NCBI GenBank assembly: GCA_934675115.1
Contig: CAKUPH010000101.1
Span: 1 to 6,998 of the forward strand
DNA: 6,998 nt
From: an uncultured Oscillospiraceae bacterium
GTDB taxonomy: Bacteria > Bacillota > Clostridia > Oscillospirales > Oscillospiraceae
Direction of reading: 5' to 3'
Part shown: piece after piece, positions 1 to 6,107 of the stretch
Layout of the letters: each line of letters begins with the position of its first letter
How positions within the stretch are numbered: the stretch's first letter is position 1
Notes under the pieces: generated by a model
The model's database searches: none
Told to the model about the DNA's origin: nothing
What the model saw: only the letters and a program-made list of their open reading frames with translations
Translations under genes and position numbers: made by a program

Positions 1-824
1 TTCTTGCCGCACACGCACACCGGGTAGTCCGGCGGACAGGTGCAGCCCTTGGCCCAGCCCGCGTAAGCGGTCTTGACCAGACGGTCCTCCAGCGAGTGGA
101 AGGAGATGACCGCCAGCCGTCCCCCCGGGTTCAGCCGGGGCAGGGCGCTGTCCAGCATCCGCTCCACCTCGCCCAGCTCGTCGTTGACGGCGATGCGGAT
201 GGCCTGAAAGGACCGCTTGGCCGGGTGCTGCTTTTCCCGCTGGGCCTTGGCGGGCATGGCCCCGCGGATGATGTCGGCCAGCTCTCCCGTGGTCTCCACG
301 GGCTTGTCCGCCCGCCGTCTCACGATGGCGGCGGCAATGAGACCGGAGTAGCGCTCCTCGCCGTACTGCCAGAGGATGCGCTTGAGCTCCTCCTGACTCC
401 AGCCGTTGACCACGTCATAGGCCGTCAGGGCGGCGGACTGATCCATCCGCATATCCAGCGGGGCGTCCTGCAAATAGGAGAAGCCCCGGGAACCGTCGTC
501 CAGCTGGGGGGACGAGACACCCAGATCAAAGAGCATCCCGTCCACCGCAGGGACGTTCAGATCATCAAGAATAGAGGCGATATCGCCGAAGTTGCCGTGG
601 ACGAGGGTCACCTTATCCATGTGGCCCTCCAGCCGCCCGGGGGCCGCGTCCAGCGCCGCCTGATCCCGGTCGATGCAGATGAGCCGCCCGGTGGTGAGCC
701 GGGAGACGATCTCCCGGGAGTGCCCCGCCCGGCCCAGCGTGCCGTCCACGTAAATGCCATCCGGTCTGATGTTCAGCCCCTCGATGCACTCGCGGAGCAG
801 AACGGGCTTGTGCGTATATTCCAT
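1..824 (-). CDS. rsmH: 16S rRNA (cytosine(1402)-N4)-methyltransferase RsmH (MraW), 3' end cut off by window
   Basis: The reading frame starts at ATG 824-822 and stays open to the left edge, giving 274 complete codons; a full RsmH is about 310 residues, so roughly 35-40 C-terminal residues are missing. RsmH is a cytoplasmic SAM-dependent enzyme that N4-methylates C1402 in the 16S rRNA P site. Visible family motifs are the N-terminal HKPVLL (residues 5-10), the SAM-binding DGTLGRAGHS (27-36), CIDRD (about 50-54), FDLGVSSPQLDD (about 99-110) and, toward the C-terminal side, SFHSLEDRLVK. At residues 261-272 lies a cysteine pair arrangement, CTC then CVC, as in other clostridial RsmH proteins; it could bind a metal, which is inference. 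The mraZ stop is only three bases upstream, and a GGGGA stretch inside the mraZ end can serve as ribosome binding site, so the two genes are almost certainly translated from one mRNA. Identification is firm. Confidence 0.96.
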   Translation of the reverse strand, partial: MEYTHKPVLLRECIEGLNIRPDGIYVDGTLGRAGHSREIVSRLTTGRLICIDRDQAALDAAPGRLEGHMDKVTLVHGNFGDIASILDDLNVPAVDGMLFDLGVSSPQLDDGSRGFSYLQDAPLDMRMDQSAALTAYDVVNGWSQEELKRILWQYGEERYSGLIAAAIVRRRADKPVETTGELADIIRGAMPAKAQREKQHPAKRSFQAIRIAVNDELGEVERMLDSALPRLNPGGRLAVISFHSLEDRLVKTAYAGWAKGCTCPPDYPVCVCGK

Positions 825-827
825 GGC

Positions 828-1244
828 TCAGATCCCCAGCCCTTCCAGCAGCTTCGCGATGTTCTCGGGATTGAGCTGCTGACGGGTCTTTTCCTTCCAG
901 CTGTCGGCGCTCCAGATCTGGGCGCGGTCGTTGTTGCCGGTGATGACCACGTCCCGGTCGATCTTAGCGTAATCCTTCAGATAGCCGGGCACCTGAAACC
1001 GCCACTGCTTGTCCGCCTCGCACAGTTGGGCGGAGGCGAAGAACACGTCCATGGACGCGGCCTGCGCGGTGGTGAGGCCCGCCACCCGCTCCTGAAGCTT
1101 GTTCCACGCGGCCAGCGGATAGAGCGTCAGGTTCTCCTTGACGCCCACGGCCAGATAAAAGGTGCTGCCCAGCTCCTCCCGGAGCTTGGCGGGAACGATC
1201 AGTCGGCCGGCGTTGTCGATGCTGTGCTCATAGGTGCCAGTCAT
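828..1244 (-). CDS. mraZ: Transcriptional regulator MraZ
   Basis: MraZ (138 residues here, usual length about 140-150) is a ring-forming DNA-binding protein made of two SpoVT/AbrB-like halves; it binds repeats upstream of its own gene and controls the division and cell-wall cluster. The first half shows the family motif D10-x-x-G13-R14 followed by P18 and R22. The second half has D78, R82 and P86, but the Gly expected before R82 is Trp81 (codon TGG), an odd change in a conserved turn. The ATG at 1244 is preceded by GGAGGG at 1256-1251 with a six-base spacer, which supports this start. It is the first gene after a promoter and directly precedes rsmH, the standard dcw-cluster order. Autoregulation is likely because GGAG boxes lie between promoter and start codon. 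Assignment is firm; the effect of Trp81 is unknown. Confidence 0.95.
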   Translation of the reverse strand: MTGTYEHSIDNAGRLIVPAKLREELGSTFYLAVGVKENLTLYPLAAWNKLQERVAGLTTAQAASMDVFFASAQLCEADKQWRFQVPGYLKDYAKIDRDVVITGNNDRAQIWSADSWKEKTRQQLNPENIAKLLEGLGI

Positions 1245-1252
1245 GCTGTTCC

Positions 1253-1298
1253 CTCCAATCTGCTCCGATTTATGGATAGCTTACTCCATTTCACTCCA
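1253..1298 (-). promoter_or_regulatory. Candidate MraZ operator: repeated GGAG boxes in the mraZ leader
   Basis: Read on the minus strand, TGGAG occurs at 1298-1294 and 1288-1284, CGGAG at 1267-1263 and TGGAG at 1257-1253. Spacing is 10 bases within each pair and 21 between pairs, so all boxes lie on about the same helix face. Known MraZ operators are short G-rich direct repeats about 10 bases apart between the mraZ promoter and start codon, which matches. The last box doubles as the Shine-Dalgarno sequence (GGAGGG), so it may be only a ribosome binding site. The boxes start a few bases past the predicted transcription start, a suitable place for repression. Binding itself is inferred. Confidence 0.6.
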
Positions 1299-1309
1299 AT
1301 TATGGTTTT

Positions 1310-1338
1310 AGTATACCCTCTCCCTTTTCAAAAAGCAA
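1310..1338 (-). promoter_or_regulatory. Predicted sigma-A-type promoter of mraZ-rsmH
   Basis: On the minus strand a -35-like TTGCTT (1338-1333) is followed after 17 bases by TATACT (1315-1310), a five-of-six match to the -10 consensus. Transcription would begin near 1303, giving a leader of about 58 bases that contains the GGAG boxes. The local sequence is AT-rich in an otherwise GC-rich window. The -35 match is weak (three of six), so the -10 carries most of the weight. Confidence 0.6.
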
Positions 1339-1396
1339 GCACTTTTTCTCAGAAAAAATGAGCAGTTGCAACGCTTTCCGGGCTTTTTTACGCACT

Positions 1397-1410
1397 AAAA
1401 CATGCGTTCT
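1397..1410. promoter_or_regulatory. Candidate LexA/DinR-type SOS box
   Basis: The minus strand reads AGAACGCATGTTTT. Against the Bacillus-type LexA consensus CGAACRNRYGTTYC, every position fits except the first and last base; GAAC and GTT half-sites and the purine/pyrimidine positions between them match. It lies in non-coding DNA about 60 bases upstream of the mraZ -35 element. Further GAAC (1429-1432) and GTTC (1450-1453) half-sites follow at roughly two helical turns, without full boxes. No strong promoter overlaps it; a TTTACG to TACTAT pair on the plus strand would span it but leads into no gene. The site could be chance. Confidence 0.35.
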
Positions 1411-1494
1411 ACTATCTGAATTTTCCCTGAACACACGCTCTTGTGTCACGTTCATCTTTTGCCCACAACATCTTGTTGTTTTCATGTAAAAACG

Positions 1495-1532
1495 AAAAAA
1501 TCCCGGCACATAATCCTGTGCCGGGATTTTTT
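1495..1532 (-). terminator. Intrinsic terminator of the rsmD-coaD operon
   Basis: A perfect 10-base GC-rich stem (1501-1510 with 1517-1526) closes a 6-base loop and is flanked by A6 (1495-1500) and T6 (1527-1532), so it has a U-tract in either direction. It stands about 35 bases after the stop codon of the coiled-coil gene, the last gene of the operon. It also insulates the downstream mraZ promoter. Confidence 0.92.
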
Positions 1533-1566
1533 ATGTCAATCAGATCTGGAAAAACTTTCTGCGTTC

Positions 1567-2082
1567 TTATTTCTCCGCTTCCACGTCGTAGACGCGGCTG
1601 TTGGCAGCGGGGGCGGGAGCGCTGCTGCCCGCGGCGGTGCGGAACCGGGCGCGGACCTGATTCATCTCGCTGTGGGCGTCGGCCAGAGCCTCCGCCGTCC
1701 GGCGCAGCACGTCCTCGCAGTATTCGTTGGCGGCGTGGCGGACCTCCTTGGCCTTGCCCTCGGCCTGGGCCACCATCTCGTTTGCCCGCTGGCGGGCCTG
1801 AGACATGAGCTGGTTCTCGTCCACCATCTGCTTGGCCTCGATCTCCGCGCGCTTGCGAATCTCGTCGGCCTCCCGCTTGGCGGCGGCCACATACTCGTTG
1901 CGGGCGTTGAGGATCTTCCGCGCCTCGGCCAGCTCCACCGGGAACTGGGCCTTGATGTCATCCAGCAGATCCAGCGCCTTGTCCCGCTCGATGACGCATT
2001 TCCCGTTGCTCAGCGGGGCGTTCTTCGCCTCGTCGATCATATCGAACAGCATATCCACCAGTTCTTCCACGCCGGTAGCCAT
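1567..2082 (-). CDS. Conserved clostridial coiled-coil protein of unknown function (often annotated ATPase or ATP synthase B-like)
   Basis: A 171-residue soluble protein with no signal peptide, membrane segment or Walker motif. A short N-terminal helical part (VEELVDMLFDMIDEAK) is followed by a conserved-looking loop and a helix with LLDDIKAQFP (about 39-48), then a long charged Ala/Glu/Arg/Lys-rich helix from about 48 to 147 that should form a coiled coil, an Ala/Ser/Pro linker (about 149-161) and a short acidic tail. Similar proteins sit behind coaD in many Clostridia; names such as ATPase or V-type subunit H reflect coiled-coil similarity and say little about function. The start chosen is ATG 2082, eight bases after AGGAG (2095-2091). 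A GTG at 2091 in the same frame would overlap that ribosome binding site. The start lies just past the coaD stop, so translation is probably coupled. A role at the membrane or division site, as for DivIVA-like coiled coils, is possible but unsupported here. Confidence 0.8.
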   Translation of the reverse strand: MATGVEELVDMLFDMIDEAKNAPLSNGKCVIERDKALDLLDDIKAQFPVELAEARKILNARNEYVAAAKREADEIRKRAEIEAKQMVDENQLMSQARQRANEMVAQAEGKAKEVRHAANEYCEDVLRRTAEALADAHSEMNQVRARFRTAAGSSAPAPAANSRVYDVEAEK

Positions 2083-2087
2083 GACAT

Positions 2088-2591
2088 TCACTCCTCTTCC
2101 TTTTTAATGGTGTGCTCCATCCGTTTCTTTACGTCCGGAATGATCTGCCGGGGCACGAAGTCGGATAGATCCGCCCCATACCGGGCCATCTCCTTCACCA
2201 CGGAGGAGCTGAGGTAGGCGTACTTGGGACTGGTGTACAGAAACACCGTGTCCAGCCGGGAGTACAGCTTGGCATTGATCATGGCCATCTGGATCTCCGC
2301 CTCGTAATCAGACACCGCCCGAAGGCCCCGGACCAGCACCCGGGCCTGCTTCTTTCTGGCATAAGCGGCCAGCAGCTCCCGGCAGCAGTCCACCTCCACA
2401 TTGGGGAGGTCCGCCGTCACCCGGCGGATGAGCTCCATCCGCTCCTCCGGCGTGAACAGCCCGCCGGACTTGCTGGAATTGACGCTGACGCAGACGATCA
2501 GCTCGTCAAACATGGCGGCAGCCCGCTTGATGATGTTCAGGTGGCCCAGCGTCAGTGGGTCAAAGCTGCCGGCATAAATGGCTCGTTTCAT
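2088..2591 (-). CDS. coaD: Phosphopantetheine adenylyltransferase CoaD
   Basis: CoaD catalyses the penultimate step of coenzyme A synthesis, transferring AMP from ATP to 4'-phosphopantetheine to form dephospho-CoA in the cytoplasm. The 167-residue product is close to the usual 160. It begins MKRAIYAGSFDP with the nucleotidyltransferase signature TLGH (residues 14-17), then Lys41, the RGLRAVSDYEAE segment (88-99) and YLSSSVVKE (126-134), which binds the triphosphate; all key parts are present. I chose ATG 2591, nine bases after AGGAG (2605-2601); a TTG at 2597 in the same frame is less likely. The rsmD stop lies two bases before the start and the next gene begins beside the CoaD stop, so the three genes share an mRNA. 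The acidic/basic C-terminal tail (KKEEE) is variable in the family. The rsmD-coaD pairing is common in bacteria. Confidence 0.97.
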   Translation of the reverse strand: MKRAIYAGSFDPLTLGHLNIIKRAAAMFDELIVCVSVNSSKSGGLFTPEERMELIRRVTADLPNVEVDCCRELLAAYARKKQARVLVRGLRAVSDYEAEIQMAMINAKLYSRLDTVFLYTSPKYAYLSSSVVKEMARYGADLSDFVPRQIIPDVKKRMEHTIKKEEE

Positions 2592-2593
2592 AT

Positions 2594-3139
2594 TCAAACA
2601 CTCCTGCGGTACAGCGTCAGCTTAATCTTTCCGTATCGGTAGTCACGCCCCTTCTCATAGGGGGCGGGCAGGTCCGGCAGGCTGTAGTCCGCCGGACTTT
2701 CGCAAATCATTATACCATTTCGGGACACAATGTCAATCTCCGTGATGTATTCCAGCGCCCGTTCCAGATTCCCGGAGGCATAGGGCGGGTCGAGAAACAC
2801 CAGATCGTACTTTCCGGAGGCGGCGGACAGGAAGGAAAGAAAGTCCTTCTGATGAAAGGCGGCCTTCTCCTCCAGTGCGCAGGAGCGGACGTTTTCCCGG
2901 ACGACCTTCATGGCGGCGGGGGCGCTGTCCACAAAGTCGCAGAAGGCCGCGCCCCGGCTCAGGGCCTCGATGCCCAGCTGGCCCGTCCCTGCGAACAGGT
3001 CCAGCACCCGGCGGCCCTCGATGTCGAACTGGATAACGTTGAACAGCCCCTCCTTCACCCGGTCGGTGGTGGGGCGGGTATCAAGCCCGGGCAACTCGCG
3101 CAGGCGCTTGCCCCGGGCGGAACCGGTAATGACGCGCAC
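2594..3139 (-). CDS. rsmD: 16S rRNA (guanine(966)-N2)-methyltransferase RsmD
   Basis: RsmD is a SAM-dependent enzyme that methylates N2 of G966 in 16S rRNA during small-subunit assembly. The 181-residue protein has the full set of motifs: an N-terminal RVITGSARGKRL that contacts RNA, RPTTDRVKEGLFN (22-34), the SAM-binding DLFAGTGQLGIEALSRGA (47-64), the catalytic DPPY (117-120), and the C-terminal YGKIKLTLYRR. The start is a GTG (3139-3137), preceded by AAAGG at 3155-3151 with an 11-base spacer, somewhat long. An ATG at 3150 is out of frame. The gene leads the rsmD-coaD-coiled-coil operon, yet only about 45 bases separate its start from the upstream terminator and no convincing promoter fits there, so some transcription may come from ptsH readthrough. 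Confidence 0.96.
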   Translation of the reverse strand: MRVITGSARGKRLRELPGLDTRPTTDRVKEGLFNVIQFDIEGRRVLDLFAGTGQLGIEALSRGAAFCDFVDSAPAAMKVVRENVRSCALEEKAAFHQKDFLSFLSAASGKYDLVFLDPPYASGNLERALEYITEIDIVSRNGIMICESPADYSLPDLPAPYEKGRDYRYGKIKLTLYRRSV

Positions 3140-3184
3140 GGCGGTCCCATCCTTTCAAATGCGTTTTTTCTCCCGTTGCGAAGA

Positions 3185-3213
3185 AAAAAGCGCCGCAAAA
3201 AGCGGCGCTTTTT
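3185..3213 (-). terminator. Intrinsic terminator after ptsH
   Basis: A 12-base stem (3185-3196 with 3202-3213: GCGCCGC/GCGGCGC plus five A-T pairs) closes an A5 loop and ends in a T-run that continues on the minus strand. It begins 15 bases past the HPr stop codon. The symmetry allows termination in both directions. It separates ptsH from rsmD. Confidence 0.9.
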
Positions 3214-3228
3214 GAAGGTTCTGTTTAT

Positions 3229-3492
3229 TTACTCGGAAAAGTCGGAGCCGATGAGCTCCACCAGCGCGTTGACGGCGTCCTCCTCGTCGGGACCGTCAGC
3301 GATGAGGGAGATGGTGGTGCCCTTCACGATGCCCAGAGAGAGCACGCCCAGCAGGCTCTTGGCGTTGACGCGGCGCTCATCCTTCTCGACCCAGATAGAG
3401 CTCTTGAACTCGTTTGCCTTCTGAATGAAAAACGTGGCAGGACGGGCATGCAGGCCCACCTGATTGTTCACAGTCGCTTCTTTCATGATCAT
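3229..3492 (-). CDS. ptsH: Phosphocarrier protein HPr
   Basis: HPr is the small cytoplasmic phosphocarrier that passes phosphate from Enzyme I to sugar-specific EII components of the PTS and, in Firmicutes, serves as a CcpA corepressor when phosphorylated on Ser46. The 87-residue product matches the family length of 85-90. Active-site GLHARPA places the catalytic His at residue 15, and the regulatory Ser is residue 46 in KSLLGVLSLG, exactly the classical numbering, so this is HPr and not a Crh-type paralogue, which lacks His15. ATG 3492 has a G-rich ribosome binding site (GGGGGGA, 3507-3501) eight bases upstream; an in-frame ATG at 3486 would be too far from it. The gene has its own promoter and terminator and is therefore probably monocistronic, not joined to ptsI. 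Confidence 0.96.
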   Translation of the reverse strand: MIMKEATVNNQVGLHARPATFFIQKANEFKSSIWVEKDERRVNAKSLLGVLSLGIVKGTTISLIADGPDEEDAVNALVELIGSDFSE

Positions 3493-3566
3493 AGTTAGGT
3501 TCCCCCCACTTTTAATTGAGACACAGGGCCGTTAAGCGTTCGCAGCTTCACATTTTGTCTATTGTT

Positions 3567-3595
3567 AGAATACCAAATTCAGACTCTTCCGTCAA
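3567..3595 (-). promoter_or_regulatory. Predicted sigma-A-type promoter of ptsH
   Basis: On the minus strand TTGACG (3595-3590, five of six to the -35 consensus) and TATTCT (3572-3567, four of six to the -10) are separated by exactly 17 bases. Transcription would start near 3560, leaving a leader of about 68 bases before the HPr start codon. No convincing cre site or riboswitch fold is visible in the leader. Confidence 0.7.
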
Positions 3596-3651
3596 CGGCA
3601 TTTTTCACAAATTGAATTCATTGGCTTCGTCGAAACCGTTCATATGAAATA

Positions 3652-3698
3652 CTTTCCAGCGCTTCCGTTTTATCCGGCAAAACGTGCAGTCTGGAAGG
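3652..3698 (-). terminator. Possible 3' hairpin after mutS2, weak terminator or mRNA end structure
   Basis: Outer arms 3652-3659 and 3691-3698 pair over eight positions with one G-T wobble, and an inner pair CGTTTT/AAAACG (3666-3671 with 3679-3684) closes a 7-base loop, separated by a symmetric 6x6 internal loop. It begins about five bases after the mutS2 stop. There is no clear U-tract, so it is not a classical intrinsic terminator; it may protect the 3' end or be chance. Confidence 0.3.
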
Positions 3699-3702
3699 GC
3701 CG

Positions 3703-6090
3703 TCACCGCAGCGTGACTACAGTAACTCCGTCCTCGCCCTCGCCGTAGACGCCGGGGCGGAATTCCTTCACATAGCGGCTGCGCTTGAGGTGCTCCCGCA
3801 CCGCCTTGCGCAGGGCGCCGGTGCCCTTGCCGTGGATGATGGTCACCGTCTCCAGCTTGCCCAGCAGGGCGTTGTCGAGGAACTGATCCACCGCGGCCAG
3901 CCCCTCGTCCACCATCATGCCCCGGATGTCCAGCTCCGCCTTGGCGGCAGCCGCCCGGAACTCGTGCTTCACCGTGGCTGAATGGCGCTTTTTGTCCTTC
4001 TCGCTCTGCTTTTTCCGGGCAGTGGCGTCCTCCAGCACCCGGACCTCCTCCTGACGGGCCTTGAGCTTGAGGATGCCCGCCTGAAGCTGGAGCGTGCCGT
4101 CCTTGTTGACGGCGGTGACCTCCGCCTGCGTGCCCATCTTCACGATCTCCACCAGATCGCCCGCTACGGCGTCCCGGGTGGGGGGCGGTGGGGGCAGGTT
4201 TTCTTTCCGGCCGCCCAGATCGTTTTCCGCCTCGTTGAGCTTCCGGCGCAGCTCCGCCCGCTGCTCGTTGTCGTCCACGCCCGCCCCGGCCTTTTCCTGA
4301 CGTCGGCGCATTTCGTTGAGTTCTTTGAACACCTTGTCCGCTGTGTCCCGGGCCTCGTCGATGATGGCCCGGGCCTCGGCCTGAGCCTTTTCCGTGGCCT
4401 TCCGGCGCTCTTCCTCGATGCGCTCCCGGTACTGGTCGGCCTGGGCCTTGGCGGATTCCATCTCCCGGCGGAGCTGCTCCGCCTTTTCCTTTTCCCGCTC
4501 CATGGCCTGCCGCTGGATGTCCAGCTGGCTGAGCACGTCCTCGAAGCGGACGTTTTCCGCGTCGATGCGGTCAGCAGCCTTCTGGATGATGTAATCAGGC
4601 AGGCCCAGCCGCCGGGAAATGGCGAAGGCGTTGGACTTGCCGGGCACGCCGATGAGCACCCGGTAGGTGGGGGCCAGCGTCTCCACGTTGAACTCGCAGG
4701 AGGCGTTCTCCACTCCGGGGGTGGACATGGCGTACACCTTCAGCTCGGCATAGTGGGTGGTGGCCGCCACAAGACAGCCCATGGCCCGGACGGACTCGAT
4801 AATGGCGGCGGCCAGCGCCGCGCCCTCCACCGGGTCGGTGCCCGCGCCCAGCTCGTCGAAGAGAATGAGGGCGCTGTCGTCCGCCTGCTCCAGAATGGAG
4901 ACGATGTTCACCATGTGGGAGGAGAAGGTGGACAGGGACTGGTCGATGGACTGCTCGTCGCCGATGTCCGCCATGACCATGGAGCACACCTTGACGGTGG
5001 AGCCGTCAGCGGCGGGGATATGCAGGCCGCACTGAGCCATAAGAGTCAGCAGGCCCAGCGTTTTCAGGGTGACGGTCTTGCCGCCGGTGTTGGGGCCGGT
5101 GATGACCAGCGTGTCAAAGTCCCTGCCCAGCGCCAGATCGTTGCGCACGGCGGTCTTCTGGTCCAGCAGCGGGTGCCGGGCCCGGCGCAGCTCGATGTAG
5201 TTTCCCAGCACCGGCTCCATGGCCCCCATCCGGGAGGACAGGCGGCCCCGGGCAAAAATGGCGTCCAGCGCCACCAGCAGCTCGTAATCCTGCTGGATGC
5301 CGTCCTTGAACCCGGCGCAGTCGGCGGACAGCTCCGCCAGAATGCGCTCGATCTCCTTTTCCTCCCTGGCCTGAAGCTCCCGCAGCTCGTTGTTGGCATT
5401 CACCACGCCCATGGGCTCGATGAAGAAGGTGCCGCCGGAACCGGACACGTCGTGGACAAGGCCGGGGATGTCGTTCTTATGCTCGCTCTTCACCGGGACG
5501 ACGTAGCGGCCCCCCCGCATGGTGATGATGGCGTCCTGTAAATACTTGGACTGGTTGGACGAGATGAGCCGGTTGAGCACGTCCCGCACCTTGCTGGCGG
5601 CAGCCCGGATGTGCCGCCGGATGTCGGCAAGCTCCGGGGACGCGGAGTCGGCGATCTCCTCCTCACTGAGGATGGAGCCGGTGATCTTGTCCTCCAGAAA
5701 GCGGTTGGCGGACAGGTTGTAGAAGTACCCATCCAGCACAGTCTTGCCCGTGGCTTCGCCGGTGCCGTACTCCTTCACGCTCCGGGCGCAGCGCAGCACC
5801 TGCGCGATGTCCAGCAGCTCCCGGGTGTTCAGCGAACCGCCCCGGTCCGCCCGCTGGAGGGCGGCGGCCACCGGCCGGACGCCGGAAAAGCTGGGTGTGC
5901 CCCGCTTCACCAGCATATCAAAGGCGGCGGAGGTCTGCTTCTGGAGTCGGAGCACCTCCGCCCGGTCGGCGGAGGGCCGGGCATTCCGGCAAAGCTCCTT
6001 GCCCTCGTCGGTCACGGCCTCGTTTGCCAACATGTCCAGCACCCGGGGCAGCTCCAGCGTATGGATGGATTTTTCAAATAATTCGGTCAT
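3703..6090 (-). CDS. mutS2: Endonuclease/ribosome-rescue ATPase MutS2
   Basis: MutS2 is a MutS-family ATPase without the mismatch-recognition domain. In some bacteria it limits homologous recombination; in Bacillus subtilis it (RqcU) also acts on collided ribosomes. The 795-residue product (usual about 780-790) shows a helical clamp/core region (about 1-310), Walker A GPNTGGKT (332-339), the STFSSHM signature (387-393), Walker B LILFDE (408-413), the switch His in TTHYAEL (446), a long charged coiled coil (about 502-600), a proline run (633-637), a KOW-like segment (about 641-688), a Lys-rich linker and a complete C-terminal Smr domain (about 718-795) with LDIRG (720-724) and HGKGTGAL (753-760). 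The ATG at 6090 follows AGGAG with a nine-base spacer; the recO stop lies 17 bases upstream, so the two genes are probably co-transcribed. No key residue is missing. Whether its main role here is recombination control or ribosome rescue cannot be told from sequence. Confidence 0.97.
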   Translation of the reverse strand: MTELFEKSIHTLELPRVLDMLANEAVTDEGKELCRNARPSADRAEVLRLQKQTSAAFDMLVKRGTPSFSGVRPVAAALQRADRGGSLNTRELLDIAQVLRCARSVKEYGTGEATGKTVLDGYFYNLSANRFLEDKITGSILSEEEIADSASPELADIRRHIRAAASKVRDVLNRLISSNQSKYLQDAIITMRGGRYVVPVKSEHKNDIPGLVHDVSGSGGTFFIEPMGVVNANNELRELQAREEKEIERILAELSADCAGFKDGIQQDYELLVALDAIFARGRLSSRMGAMEPVLGNYIELRRARHPLLDQKTAVRNDLALGRDFDTLVITGPNTGGKTVTLKTLGLLTLMAQCGLHIPAADGSTVKVCSMVMADIGDEQSIDQSLSTFSSHMVNIVSILEQADDSALILFDELGAGTDPVEGAALAAAIIESVRAMGCLVAATTHYAELKVYAMSTPGVENASCEFNVETLAPTYRVLIGVPGKSNAFAISRRLGLPDYIIQKAADRIDAENVRFEDVLSQLDIQRQAMEREKEKAEQLRREMESAKAQADQYRERIEEERRKATEKAQAEARAIIDEARDTADKVFKELNEMRRRQEKAGAGVDDNEQRAELRRKLNEAENDLGGRKENLPPPPPTRDAVAGDLVEIVKMGTQAEVTAVNKDGTLQLQAGILKLKARQEEVRVLEDATARKKQSEKDKKRHSATVKHEFRAAAAKAELDIRGMMVDEGLAAVDQFLDNALLGKLETVTIIHGKGTGALRKAVREHLKRSRYVKEFRPGVYGEGEDGVTVVTLR

Positions 6091-6107
6091 ATGTGTTATC
6101 TCCTGAA

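Larger units (their letters stand above)
1245..1566. other. Intergenic region without a gene between the coiled-coil gene and mraZ
   Basis: This 322-base spacer is AT-richer than its surroundings. In transcription order it holds the operon terminator (1532-1495), a stretch of about 150 bases with several short imperfect inverted repeats (for example ACAACA/TGTTGT at 1465-1479 and ACACA/TGTGT at 1431-1446), the LexA-like palindrome, the mraZ promoter and the GGAG boxes. A 69-codon open frame on the minus strand crosses the terminator, promoter and boxes, has no homology I recognise and no good ribosome binding site, and is not called as a gene. Confidence 0.7.

Noticed and set aside
1465..1479. 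Short palindrome ACAACA/TGTTGT upstream of mraZ
   Set aside because: Six AT-rich pairs with a 3-base loop in AT-rich DNA are easily explained by chance and match no operator I know.
1300..1509. Minus-strand 69-codon open frame in the intergenic region upstream of mraZ
   Set aside because: It runs through a strong terminator, the LexA-like site and the mraZ promoter, lacks a good ribosome binding site and resembles no known protein.
3536..3549. Possible cre (CcpA) site in the ptsH leader, TGCGAACGCTTAAC on the minus strand
   Set aside because: The central CG and several positions fit, but the third base and the essential terminal CA do not, so the match is too weak to call.
3982..5541. Long plus-strand open frame (519 codons) opposite mutS2
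   Set aside because: It is a shadow of a confidently identified gene; its His/Gly/Leu/Val-rich translation has no recognisable domain and reflects the high-GC codon pattern. The same applies to the other plus-strand frames over rsmH-mraZ, the coiled-coil gene, rsmD and recO.
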